Shown: positions 1 through 7,303, counted from the stretch's first letter. The stretch is DNA of 23,062 nt from an uncultured Selenomonadaceae bacterium (GCA_905235425.1 CAJOKY010000006.1:1-23062), one strand, 5' to 3'. Notes: generated by a model not told the origin, from the sequence alone. Numbers and translations: made by a program.

Positions 1-354
1 ATTAATCGCGGGTTCACCCTTTGCAACTTGCAAGCCGCTTTTTGTGACAGTACCGACGCCTTTACCTGCGCGAAAAATAATTTCATCGCCGTAAATTTTT
101 GTAACGGTAGTAAAAATTGAAACGCCGTTGGTAATGTCGGGGTCGTCGCCGGAATTTTTTATGACTTCGACGCAAATTTTATCGGCAGAAATTTTTGTAA
201 CGGCTTTAATCGGAATTTTTAAAGGCGTACCGTCAAGCGCGGTAATTTCCACTTTGTCAACAATTTTGTCAGCCGTCATATAAATCAGCGCCGCCTTGAC
301 GCCTGCCGCCGCACTTGCGCCGGTAGTGTAGCCGCCTTTTAAATTTGTTTGCAT
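1..354 (-). CDS. cbiD: Cobalt-precorrin-5B C1-methyltransferase CbiD, 5' part only
   Basis: The first 118 residues of a minus-strand gene are visible; the gene runs off the window at base 1. It opens with ATG at 354 behind a GGAG ribosome site (365-368). The N-terminus reads MQTNLKGGYTTGASAAAGVK, the glycine/threonine-rich opening typical of CbiD. Further on come VEVIKNSGDDPDITNG and a GVGTVTKSGLQVAKGEPAIN stretch, both family landmarks. CbiD methylates C1 of cobalt-precorrin-5B using S-adenosylmethionine in the anaerobic (early cobalt insertion) cobalamin pathway, in the cytoplasm. It is divergent from the dCMP deaminase gene. No other cobalamin gene is visible, so whether it leads a cbi operon cannot be judged. 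Identification rests on motif recognition and is firm; the C-terminal two thirds are unseen. Confidence 0.9.
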   Translation of the reverse strand, partial: MQTNLKGGYTTGASAAAGVKAALIYMTADKIVDKVEITALDGTPLKIPIKAVTKISADKICVEVIKNSGDDPDITNGVSIFTTVTKIYGDEIIFRAGKGVGTVTKSGLQVAKGEPAIN

Positions 355-388
355 AATTTTTCATCTCCGTGCTAATTATAATTCCTTC

Positions 389-416
389 TTGACGTTGAAG
401 TTATAATTTATATAAA
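389..416 (+). promoter_or_regulatory. Probable sigma-A promoter for the dCMP deaminase operon
   Basis: TTGACG (389-394) is followed after 16 bases by TATAAA (411-416). An 18-base spacing to TAAAAT (413-418) is also possible. It sits about 33 bases upstream of the TTG start at 449, with AGGAAGG (434-440) between. Five of six -35 bases match consensus. Confidence 0.6.
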
Positions 417-448
417 ATCTGCGTAAATTTTTTAGGAAGGTGAAATAA

Positions 449-904
449 TTGGAAAAAAATAAACGCCCCGATTGGGACGAATACTTTTTAAATATTGCGG
501 AAGAAGTCGGCAAGCGATCAACCTGCCTTCGCAGACGCTACGGCGCAATTATCGTAAAAGATAAAATTATCATAAGCACGGGTTATAACGGTGCGCCGCG
601 CGGTGAGGATAACTGCATTGATACCGGCATTTGTGAACGCGAAAGGTTACACATACCGAAAGGCGAACGCTACGAGCTGTGCGTGTCTGTTCACGGCGAA
701 GCCAACGCCATTATAAATGCAGACCCGCTTAAAATGCAGGGCGCAACTATTTATATTGTCGGCATAAATGTTGCCGATGAAAGTTATGCGTCGGGAGCGC
801 CTTGCCTTATGTGTCGTCGTATGATTAAAAACGCGCAGATTGCAAAAATAATTTATCGCGAAACTGACGGCGGCATTGTCTACAAGACGATTGACGAACT
901 GTGA
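449..904 (+). CDS. comEB: Deoxycytidylate (dCMP) deaminase, ComEB type
   Basis: A 151-residue zinc-dependent deaminase of the cytidine/dCMP family, converting dCMP to dUMP to feed dTMP synthesis in the cytoplasm. The zinc site is visible as H82-G83-E84 (HGEANAI) and P118-C-L-M-C122 (PCxxC). The upstream block TGYNGAPRG (44-52) is the substrate-side signature of dCMP deaminases. Most family members have HAE, so glycine at position 83 is a small deviation next to the catalytic glutamate. The start is TTG at 449, placed by AGGAAGG at 434-440. It is followed after 30 bases by a C39-like gene on the same strand, probably co-transcribed. Length is normal for the bacterial family. The assignment is secure at family level; the symbol comEB follows the Bacillus usage. 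Confidence 0.9.
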   Translation: MEKNKRPDWDEYFLNIAEEVGKRSTCLRRRYGAIIVKDKIIISTGYNGAPRGEDNCIDTGICERERLHIPKGERYELCVSVHGEANAIINADPLKMQGATIYIVGINVADESYASGAPCLMCRRMIKNAQIAKIIYRETDGGIVYKTIDEL

Positions 905-934
905 AATTTAAGTCACGAAAGGATAAAATTTTTA

Positions 935-1537
935 ATGAGAAAGGAATTGCCGTATTTTAATGTTGAATCCGATTTAGGCGGTGACCAACATAAGCTTGAC
1001 CGTTTCATAATGATAAAGGGCAGTTGTGCCGCTGTCACTGCCTGCGATTGCTCAATTTATTTTGAACTGTACAAAAATATTCACGGGCTTTATCCCTACG
1101 ACGTGAAAAATATTTCGTACAAAGACTATCGCCGTTTCACGGGAATTATGATGCCGTATCTTCACCCGCGTATGTACGGCATTGACAAGTTGCAGATTTA
1201 CGTTGAAGGCTTTAAAAAATTTTTGACAAAGTACGGAGTCGACAATTTAATTTTTGAAGAATGGGACGGCGCGGAGGACGTTAAAGCTACGGAAGAAAAA
1301 ATTAAAGCGCAGATTGACGCCGGCTGGCTGATACCTTGTCTTACGCTGGAACATAAAAATCCCGCCATGAAAACCTACGTTTGGCATTGTTTTTTGCTGA
1401 CGGGATATGATGACGCCGAAAATTTTCAAGTAAAAATCACGACGTACGGCGGCTTTAATTGGGTTGACTTTGCCGAATTTTGGAACACCGGCTTTGAAAG
1501 AAAAGGCGGACTTGTTTTTATTAAGATCTGTTGCTAG
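935..1537 (+). CDS. Uncharacterised protein with a C39-like cysteine-protease fold signature
   Basis: A 200-residue protein without signal peptide or membrane segment. Two blocks suggest a papain-like/C39-like fold: GSCAAVTACD with Cys31 near the N-terminus, and YVWHCFLLTGYDD with His151, followed by TYGGFNWVDFAEFW near the C-terminus. This Cys/His spacing is what C39-like proteins show. I recall similar ~200-residue hypothetical proteins in Firmicutes opening with MRxELPYF, but no experimental function. The AAAGGA ribosome site at 918-923 precedes the ATG, 30 bases behind the dCMP deaminase, so the two may share a transcript. The stop codon TAG (1535-1537) is also the first three bases of a 12-bp inverted repeat, so the natural C-terminus may have been replaced. 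Function unknown; peptidase activity is not demonstrated. Confidence 0.65.
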   Translation: MRKELPYFNVESDLGGDQHKLDRFIMIKGSCAAVTACDCSIYFELYKNIHGLYPYDVKNISYKDYRRFTGIMMPYLHPRMYGIDKLQIYVEGFKKFLTKYGVDNLIFEEWDGAEDVKATEEKIKAQIDAGWLIPCLTLEHKNPAMKTYVWHCFLLTGYDDAENFQVKITTYGGFNWVDFAEFWNTGFERKGGLVFIKICC

Positions 1538-1546
1538 GGCGTGTTG
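1535..1546 (+). repeat. Left copy of a 12-bp inverted repeat bounding the XRE/Sel1 cassette
   Basis: TAGGGCGTGTTG occurs here and, exactly inverted, at 5821-5832. Inward of both copies similarity continues imperfectly (a TAAAGT block, then an A-rich AAAAAT block). The edge resembles insertion-sequence terminal repeats, and the flanking TA would fit a TA target site. No transposase lies between the copies. Confidence 0.45.
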
Positions 1547-1844
1547 AATAAAGTAAATAAAAATAAGAAACGCGGCATTTCCAGCGTCCTTGCGCCACAT
1601 TGTCTTTTCTTTGCTACTTTCTTTTGCGCCAAAAGAAAGTTGATTCTAAAAATAAAGAATCGTAGAATTTTGAATTAATCAACATGACCTAATGATTTTG
1701 ATTCGCGAGTTGAACATTTCCACCGTCTAAAGAGACCGGAGGCTTATCGCGCCGAATCGATAAAATTCAATCTTAAAATTTTATTCGTCTGCAAGTTTTC
1801 CGCTTGCAGATATTTTCATGTAGACAGAAACGACGTTTTCAAAA
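1538..1844. other. 307-bp non-coding region with three inverted repeats
   Basis: No convincing gene. It holds an 11-bp perfect hairpin ACTTTCTTTTG-CGC-CAAAAGAAAGT (1616-1640). It also holds a nested structure with an outer GATTCG/CGAATC stem (1700-1705 with 1753-1758) and an inner GTCT/AGAC stem with flanking CC/GG. A third hairpin, TCTGCAAG/CTTGCAGA (1788-1795 with 1803-1810), has a 7-base loop. Read on the minus strand, the last one follows the membrane-protein gene and precedes an A/T-rich run, so it may end that operon. Confidence 0.45.
1788..1810 (-). terminator. Possible terminator hairpin after the cassette
   Basis: Eight-base-pair perfect stem (TCTGCAAG with CTTGCAGA) and 7-base loop, 35 bases beyond the stop of the minus-strand membrane-protein gene. 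The tail on the minus strand is CGAATAAAATTTT, not a clean U-tract, so efficiency is doubtful. Confidence 0.4.
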
Positions 1845-2741
1845 TTAATCGTTATTGCCCAAAGTTATAGCTATAAGAAACAGCTTTATATCACCGGATT
1901 CTCCGCAAAATTTCGCTACTGATTTTAATTGCCCATATTTTTTGAACACTAAATACCCATAATATAACCACAGCGGGATTACCAATAAGCCTCCTGTAAG
2001 TCCACCTATAAGTACTGTTAATAAACCGTACACGATAGCAAGGCTTATTGATGCTGAAAAAAATGCGCTTAAAAAACTTTTTTTCTTTATGTCATCATAA
2101 CTTTTTCGCATTTTTTCCAAAAGATCGATTAAATCACGAATCAAAAGATCTTTTTGTTTATCAGAAAAATATTCAAATTGATCTATGCGATGGAGAAAAT
2201 CATCTATCTCTTTGACTGTTACCGTATCCTCATCAATGCCAAGAAACTCCAATTTGTTTTTTACCGGCAACCTGGAAAAATAATTTATGAGTGCATTATA
2301 ATTGCTCTCGATTTTTATGACAAATTGATTTACTTCACTAAAAAATTCGGCTTCATCATCCTCGTCGATTTGATTCATTACTTCGTCACACTGTTTCATA
2401 GTTTTGCCTAAACGTTCAAGAATCTTTATCAACGTGTCGAATTTGGAGAAATTGGAATTTGTTATTGACCTCAACGAATTATAAATTGTTTCGTCAGATG
2501 CGCCTGCATATTCTAAATCAAAATTGTGGACTGACGATTTAATATTGTCAAAAATTTTTTTCTGTTTTCCGACGCTCGCAATTATTTCGCGTTCGATCGT
2601 TGCGAGTGTTGCATCTATTTCAGGTGTTATATCTGTTACGGGTGCTACATCTGTTACGGGTGCTACATCTGTTGTGGGTGCTACATTTTTTGTGGGTGTA
2701 CTTCCGCCACCAGAAGGCGGAATCTGCATTTTTCGAGCCAA
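1845..2741 (-). CDS. Coiled-coil protein with Pro/Thr repeat N-terminus and C-terminal membrane hairpin
   Basis: A 298-residue protein I do not recognise. Residues about 15-45 are a low-complexity stretch of VAPVTD hexapeptides, encoded by 18-bp DNA repeats. The middle (about 50-220) is charged and helical with likely coiled coils. Residues about 225-270 contain two hydrophobic stretches (FFSASISLAIVYGLLTVLIG and GLLVIPLWLYYGYLVF), predicting a membrane hairpin. There is no N-terminal signal. The start is TTG at 2741, fixed by AGGAGG at 2750-2755. That ribosome site overlaps the stop codon of the upstream Sel1 gene (2754-2756), so translation of the two is probably coupled. The two proteins likely act together, perhaps with this one as membrane anchor; that is inference. 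Confidence 0.7.
   Translation of the reverse strand: MARKMQIPPSGGGSTPTKNVAPTTDVAPVTDVAPVTDITPEIDATLATIEREIIASVGKQKKIFDNIKSSVHNFDLEYAGASDETIYNSLRSITNSNFSKFDTLIKILERLGKTMKQCDEVMNQIDEDDEAEFFSEVNQFVIKIESNYNALINYFSRLPVKNKLEFLGIDEDTVTVKEIDDFLHRIDQFEYFSDKQKDLLIRDLIDLLEKMRKSYDDIKKKSFLSAFFSASISLAIVYGLLTVLIGGLTGGLLVIPLWLYYGYLVFKKYGQLKSVAKFCGESGDIKLFLIAITLGNND
2631..2702 (-). repeat. 18-bp tandem repeat, about four copies
   Basis: Units ATCTGTTACGGGTGCTAC at 2631-2648 and 2649-2666 are identical. The unit at 2667-2684 differs by two bases and a fourth is degenerate. The unit is a multiple of three and encodes VAPVTD-type hexapeptides in the membrane-protein N-terminus, so copy change would not shift frame. 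Confidence 0.8.
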
Positions 2742-2753
2742 TTTTCACACCTC

Positions 2754-5144
2754 CTATTCTGTAAAACCAAGTTCTGACAACGCAACTTTAGCGTCTTCGT
2801 TTCCTTTGGCGCAGGCTTTTTTATACCATTCGGCAGCAATTTGATTATCGATAGGCACGCCCAAACCGTATTGATAACAAAGACCGAGATTAAATTCAGC
2901 TTCATCATTTCCCAAAGTTGCCGCTGTAGTGTAAAGTCTTATGGCACGGGAATAATTTTGTTTTATGCCTGTACCATTTGCATAGCAAACGCCAAGCTCC
3001 ACCATTGCTTCAATATGACCTTTGTCAACTGCCTTTCGGAAACAATCTACTGCCAAACGCTCACTTTTCTCAACGCCTATTCCGTCCAAATAAGCCAATC
3101 CCATATGATACATTGCATTTGTACTGCCCTTTTCGGCGGCTTGGCGAAAATATGAAAATGCTTTTGTAGCACCGACCTCAGGCGATTCGTTAAATACTTC
3201 TTTATAGTATTCGGCATGCCAAATTCCTATTCGATACATAGCCTCCGGATGCCCGTTTCTTGCAACTTTTTCAAGTATTTCCAGCTTTTCTTTCAGAGAA
3301 ATAGTTGAAAGCATTGCATATCGATAATATGCCTCATTACTTCCTTTTTCGGCGGCTTTGAGATAAAGTTGTACAGCCTTATCCAAGTCTTTTTCTACTC
3401 CGAGACCGTATTCGTAAAATTCCGCCATAGCCATTAAATTAGTTGAATTAGGCTCACTTTTTTCATACCATTTAAGGGCGGCTTGATAATCGGCAGGAAA
3501 CAATTCAGCGTTGCGACAAAAGTCCGCAATAACAGCCGCTAATGCTTTGTTCGGCTTTTTATCACCTTCGGCAAAAAGTGATTCGGCTTTTTCAATATTT
3601 TGAGACACTCCCAAGCCGTAACGGAACATTAAGCCCAAAAACCACGAAGCAATTGCATGTCCGCCTTCTCGTGATTCCGAAAAAAGTTGCTCGGCTTTTT
3701 CATATTCTTTTGCTTTAAGGTGGTTAATGCCGTTGTCGACGAGTTTTTGAATGCGAAGTAATTCTTGGTATCTGTCGTCAAAAGTTATGTTGTTAAAAAA
3801 GATTTTTTTCTTTTTAAAATCGATAACCTCATCGCTGTTTATTTGCGCTGTAACTTTTCCCAAGCCTACGAATGTCGTATTTGGTCTGTCGAGCGGAATT
3901 TCATATACGCCTTCCGTCAAATATATTGTCAACAGACCTGCGCCATACGAATTTATTATTTTGTCTAATTCTTTTGGATTTGTGGCTACATCGTCAAGCT
4001 GATTCAAGATTTTAGTATCGGACGTATATTTTTTTACATAAGCAAGCTTTTTTTCATATTTGCGTTTGGCAATGGCTGCCTTTTCTTCTTTTTCAAATTG
4101 AGCTATGAAAGGTTCTAACAAAAGAGAACTACCGCAATCTTCTGCCAAAATTCTCAAATCGTCTTTGGAATTCGGAATCCAATGTAAAATAGAATTATAG
4201 TAGTTAATGTTGTACGGATCCAGCAATAAACATTCAAGCAGAGTATTATGTATTTGTTCAATTGTACAGCGCTTTTTTCTCATCAACATTTCGAGATTAT
4301 TGAACTTGCCTTCGGCTATTTGCGAATTGAAATTTGTCTTCTCCATGATACCGCTTTTAATCAATATGGCATTGACAAGCCGTTTAATAGCAGAACCAAA
4401 GTAGTCAACCGCATGTATTTCAAAATTATCCTGGTTATGCAACTTGTCAAACCATTCCGCTTTACGACGCCGTATTTTATCGCTGTCAGTATTGCCGGTA
4501 ATCCATTTGCCAAATCCTCTAAGCGCATCCATTCCGAGATTGAGCGCTTCCGCCTGAATGGCACCTTTAATTGCGCCGGAGATGCCAAATCCTCCGCCTT
4601 CAAAGCGCGATCTTTTTGCATATTCAATTCCCAGCTGTTCTTCATAGTTTTGAATATCTTGAATTGCGATGTTTAAATCCTTCAAACCTTCTTCAATAGG
4701 ATAATGTGTCAGAAGTGCTTTTTCTAATCTATCATGATCTATGGAGTCTATGGAATTATCTATCAATGTTTCAACACCGACATCAATCATGTTATACATA
4801 AAAGTCTCTAATTTGGAAGCGAATACGGTTCCAATATCGTCAAAACACGTTATTTCATTTTGGATAATTTCACGAAATCGAAAAAAATTACGCCAAAAAT
4901 GTGTTTCTATCAAGGCGTTACATTCAATGTATATACTTTCATTCTCGCCAAAAGTTATAAAGTAGTCACCGATTTTGTATTTTTTGCCGACAGCTTGTTT
5001 GGCAGGTACAGCGGCTTTCACCGGAACTAAATCAGCGTCTCTTCTATTATTGTGGCTGTTATTATCAACAGCTAACTTTGTACCGCACGAAATACAAAAC
5101 TTCGCTCCATCAGGTAATTTTGTACCGCAGTTATAACAAAACAA
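2754..5144 (-). CDS. Zinc-ribbon and Sel1-repeat protein
   Basis: About 796 residues from the preferred TTG at 5144; an open frame continues upstream to 5249 but has no ribosome site there. AGGAGG at 5153-5158 sits 8 bases before that TTG, and the protein then starts at FCYNCGTKLPDGAKFCISCG, a four-cysteine zinc ribbon. A large helical region follows, including a glycine/alanine-rich GGGFGISGAIKGAI segment. Around residues 420-480 is a short beta-rich part (LTEGVYEIPLDRPNTTFVGL) with a pectate-lyase-like look. The C-terminal third is at least six Sel1-type helical repeats (A..YGLGV....A..W..KA). Sel1 repeats are protein-protein scaffolds. The gene follows the XRE gene by 25 bases and is coupled to the next gene. 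No catalytic motif was found; function unknown. Confidence 0.8.
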   Translation of the reverse strand: MFCYNCGTKLPDGAKFCISCGTKLAVDNNSHNNRRDADLVPVKAAVPAKQAVGKKYKIGDYFITFGENESIYIECNALIETHFWRNFFRFREIIQNEITCFDDIGTVFASKLETFMYNMIDVGVETLIDNSIDSIDHDRLEKALLTHYPIEEGLKDLNIAIQDIQNYEEQLGIEYAKRSRFEGGGFGISGAIKGAIQAEALNLGMDALRGFGKWITGNTDSDKIRRRKAEWFDKLHNQDNFEIHAVDYFGSAIKRLVNAILIKSGIMEKTNFNSQIAEGKFNNLEMLMRKKRCTIEQIHNTLLECLLLDPYNINYYNSILHWIPNSKDDLRILAEDCGSSLLLEPFIAQFEKEEKAAIAKRKYEKKLAYVKKYTSDTKILNQLDDVATNPKELDKIINSYGAGLLTIYLTEGVYEIPLDRPNTTFVGLGKVTAQINSDEVIDFKKKKIFFNNITFDDRYQELLRIQKLVDNGINHLKAKEYEKAEQLFSESREGGHAIASWFLGLMFRYGLGVSQNIEKAESLFAEGDKKPNKALAAVIADFCRNAELFPADYQAALKWYEKSEPNSTNLMAMAEFYEYGLGVEKDLDKAVQLYLKAAEKGSNEAYYRYAMLSTISLKEKLEILEKVARNGHPEAMYRIGIWHAEYYKEVFNESPEVGATKAFSYFRQAAEKGSTNAMYHMGLAYLDGIGVEKSERLAVDCFRKAVDKGHIEAMVELGVCYANGTGIKQNYSRAIRLYTTAATLGNDEAEFNLGLCYQYGLGVPIDNQIAAEWYKKACAKGNEDAKVALSELGFTE

Positions 5145-5169
5145 CAAAGACACCTCCTCTAAGCATTTT

Positions 5170-5457
5170 TTAATCGTGAACAATATCTGCAGTAATTTTT
5201 GCCAAACACTCCATGTATTTGTTGCAGGGTTCCTGAACAAGCAAAACACAAACCGGCACGCTCAATGCATCCGCAATTTTCGCAATCACCGTGCAAGTGA
5301 TACCCTTGTGCAAATTCACGCACTCAATTTGACTGATATAAGAACTGCTAACGTCAGCAAGCTCCGCCAATTTTTCCTGCGTCAGTCCCCTCAAAACACG
5401 AAAGCGATAAATATTTTTTGCAATAGCTTTATAACCACTCTCAATAGATTCACTCAC
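5170..5457 (-). CDS. XRE-family helix-turn-helix transcriptional regulator
   Basis: A 95-residue protein whose residues 14-70 form a Cro/C1-type helix-turn-helix: NIYRFRVLRGLTQEKLAELA, then DVSSSYISQIE as the recognition helix. The C-terminal 25 residues are short, with no ligand-binding or peptidase domain, so it is a bare DNA-binding regulator. The start is GTG at 5457 with a GGGGTGAG ribosome-site-like run just upstream. It is first in the three-gene minus-strand cassette, and 60-93 bases upstream of its start lies a doubled inverted repeat that is its likely operator. Autoregulation of the cassette is therefore probable. Family identification is firm; operator and role are inferred. Confidence 0.9.
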   Translation of the reverse strand: MSESIESGYKAIAKNIYRFRVLRGLTQEKLAELADVSSSYISQIECVNLHKGITCTVIAKIADALSVPVCVLLVQEPCNKYMECLAKITADIVHD

Positions 5458-5516
5458 AATTTTCTCACCCCGTCTTCAAATAAAATTCTAAAGTAAAATT
5501 TTTAAATCACCATAGA

Positions 5517-5550
5517 CCTACGGTAATTTTTTCTTACCTACGGTAATTTT
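5517..5550 (-). promoter_or_regulatory. Doubled operator-like repeat upstream of the XRE gene
   Basis: CCTACGGTAATTTT occurs at 5517-5530 and again at 5537-5550, exactly 20 bases apart, about two helical turns. The second copy extends to the inverted repeat TTACC-tac-GGTAA; the first keeps GACC-tac-GGTAA. Two dyads on one face of the helix upstream of an XRE gene fit cooperative dimer binding. Confidence 0.65.
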
Positions 5551-5692
5551 ACCAATATAAATAAAAAAAGTGGTATGCAACGAGAACACCACGTATTTTT
5601 ATTTTTAGAGGTATAATACTCCCGAATTTTATCCAAGTGCAGAAGTAAGAATTTTTTAATCTTTAAAATATGTCGTCGTGCTTAATCAAACT

Positions 5693-5735
5693 AAAAAGTA
5701 GCTTGCATAACGGATTGTTACGCAAACTACTTTTT
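5693..5735 (-). terminator. Long hairpin terminator downstream of the clpX-like gene
   Basis: Nineteen-base arms (5693-5711 and 5717-5735) enclose a 5-base loop. Two positions mispair in plus-strand RNA but become G-U wobbles in minus-strand RNA, giving 19 continuous pairs ending in UUUUU. Orientation therefore points to terminating minus-strand transcripts coming from the clpX-like gene. Confidence 0.75.
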
Positions 5736-5820
5736 GCTACTGACAAATTTTTTAGAAATATATTTTGGCTAAGGTCTGTCAGTCAATATTTAGTCTATGA
5801 TTTTTAATTTCAAACTTTAC

Positions 5821-5832
5821 CAACACGCCCTA
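5821..5832 (-). repeat. Right copy of the 12-bp inverted repeat
   Basis: CAACACGCCCTA is the exact inverse of 1535-1546. It lies 41 bases beyond the clpX-like stop codon. Together with the left copy it encloses the XRE, Sel1 and membrane-protein genes. Confidence 0.45.
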
Positions 5833-5873
5833 ATAAGCTTAGAAAAAAACTTATCCCTAATACCGGTTCCTAT

Positions 5874-7187
5874 TTACTCTTTTTCAAGATTAATAGGCTC
5901 CGGCGTGTCAAGCGGAACAATTTTAGGCGATGCACCTTCTGTTACGCATTCTTCCGTGACAATAATTTTACGCGACTCATTGGATTTCGGAATTTCAAAC
6001 ATCACGTCAAGCATAACGTCTTCAATGATGCCTTTCAGTGAACGCGCGCCGGTTTTACGCTCGATAGCTTTTTTTGCGACGGCAAGCAACGCGTCTTCTT
6101 CAAATTCCAGTTGCACGTTATCCATCGCCAAAAGTTTTTCGTACTGCTTGACGGGAGCATTTTTAGGCTCGGTTAAAATTCTTAAAAGCGAATGTTCGTC
6201 CAAAGTTTCAAGCGTACAAATGACGGGAAGACGTCCGATAATCTCCGGAATAATGCCGTACTTCATTAAATCTTCGGGACGCACTTGGTGAATCAGTTCA
6301 TTAAATTTTTCGTCGTCATCTTCTTTAGCCGGAACGTCAACGCCGAAACCTAAGCTTGCCTCACCTTTGCGAATGCGTTTAGCTACAATTTTATCAATGC
6401 CTACAAATGCGCCGCCTACTATAAACAAAATATTTTTTGTGTCGACTTTAATAGTAGGAGCTTCAGGATGCTTGCGCTGTCCACGCGCAGTGAACTCTAC
6501 AACGCTGCCTTCAAGCATTTTCAAAAGTCCCTGCTGTACGCCTTCGTGACCGGGATCTGCCGTAATGGAATTGTTTTCGCCGGATTTACGCGCAATTTTA
6601 TCGAACTCGTCAAGATAAATAATGCCGTGTTCAGTCTTTTCAATATTCTGCCCGGCGGCGTAGTAAAGATTTCGTACGGCAACTTCAACGTCAGCACCGA
6701 CAAAACCAGCCTCTGTAAGGCTTGACGCGTCAGTTACGGCGAAGGGAATATCCAAAAGTTTTGAAAGGTGACTAAGCAACGCCGTCTTGCCGCAACCTGT
6801 AGGACCGATGATTATCACATTGGATTTGTCAATTTCATCATTGCCGCCGTTATTTTCAAGGTCGTACTTCATGCGCTTGTAGTGATTGTACGCCGCGACA
6901 GACAAAATTTTTTTGGCGCGATCCTGCTTTATGATAAACTCGTCCAGATATTCTTTGATAACGTGCGGCTTATTTTTTTCCAGCAGTTCGCCGAGTGATT
7001 CGGTAAATGAATTTTTAATTTTGGTATTGTTGCGTCTCTCGTCCTCTTCGATAAAATGATTTATTTCTTTAATGCAGTTTTTACAGACAGCGAAACCTGT
7101 TGCAGGATCAAAAATCGGCATATCAATTTGATTTTGCATTTGAACTCGCCGCCCGCATATACTGCAACGAAATGTACCCATTGGCAT
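5874..7187 (-). CDS. clpX: ClpX-like ATP-dependent protease ATPase/unfoldase, divergent
   Basis: A 437-residue ClpX-family AAA+ unfoldase that would feed unfolded substrates to ClpP. Visible parts: an N-terminal zinc domain (C8xxC11, C35xxC38); Walker A GPTGCGKT (128-135); pore loop GFVG; Walker B IIYLDEFDKIA; the RKH pore motif (GQRKHPE); a ClpP-contacting loop ASLGFG; and sensor 2 GARSLKG. Deviations from the usual ClpX include IIKQ for VIGQ in the nucleotide-binding box, Cys in Walker A, and GARSLKG for GARGLRS. The ATG at 7187 has AGGAG at 7199-7203. It stands alone, not beside clpP, tig or lon as clpX usually does, so it may be a second, specialised ClpX. The LGF loop argues that it still docks on ClpP. 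Family is certain; whether it is the housekeeping copy is open. Confidence 0.85.
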   Translation of the reverse strand: MPMGTFRCSICGRRVQMQNQIDMPIFDPATGFAVCKNCIKEINHFIEEDERRNNTKIKNSFTESLGELLEKNKPHVIKEYLDEFIIKQDRAKKILSVAAYNHYKRMKYDLENNGGNDEIDKSNVIIIGPTGCGKTALLSHLSKLLDIPFAVTDASSLTEAGFVGADVEVAVRNLYYAAGQNIEKTEHGIIYLDEFDKIARKSGENNSITADPGHEGVQQGLLKMLEGSVVEFTARGQRKHPEAPTIKVDTKNILFIVGGAFVGIDKIVAKRIRKGEASLGFGVDVPAKEDDDEKFNELIHQVRPEDLMKYGIIPEIIGRLPVICTLETLDEHSLLRILTEPKNAPVKQYEKLLAMDNVQLEFEEDALLAVAKKAIERKTGARSLKGIIEDVMLDVMFEIPKSNESRKIIVTEECVTEGASPKIVPLDTPEPINLEKE

Positions 7188-7228
7188 AAAAAATTTTTCT
7201 CCTTCAGTTAAAATTTAAAATTTACGCA

Positions 7229-7257
7229 TTGATATTTCTGCGCAGTTATGTTAAAAT
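7229..7257 (+). promoter_or_regulatory. Sigma-A promoter of rpmE
   Basis: TTGATA (7229-7234), a 17-base spacer, then TAAAAT (7252-7257), 47 bases before the rpmE start. Both hexamers match consensus in five of six positions with ideal spacing. Confidence 0.8.
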
Positions 7258-7303
7258 CCTTTCTTGTTGAAATTGAAACAACCTTTGAAAGGTGGGAATT
7301 GCA

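Larger units (their letters stand above)
5551..5873. other. Non-coding region between XRE promoter and clpX-like gene
   Basis: No gene seen. It holds a weak GTGGT/ACCAC hairpin (about 5570-5592), a TATAAT hexamer (5612-5617) without a matching -35, the strong hairpin at 5693-5735, a CTGACA/TGTCAG inverted pair (about 5740-5782), and the right 12-bp boundary repeat (5821-5832). Confidence 0.5.

Noticed and set aside
1247..1600. 117-codon minus-strand open frame
   Set aside because: Mostly opposite the C39-like gene, without ribosome site or recognisable protein features.
5145..5249. N-terminal extension of the Sel1 protein to 5249
   Set aside because: Overlaps the XRE gene end, has no ribosome site, and AGGAGG at 5153-5158 points to TTG 5144.
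5612..5617. TATAAT as a plus-strand promoter
   Set aside because: No -35 hexamer at a workable distance and no plus-strand gene downstream.
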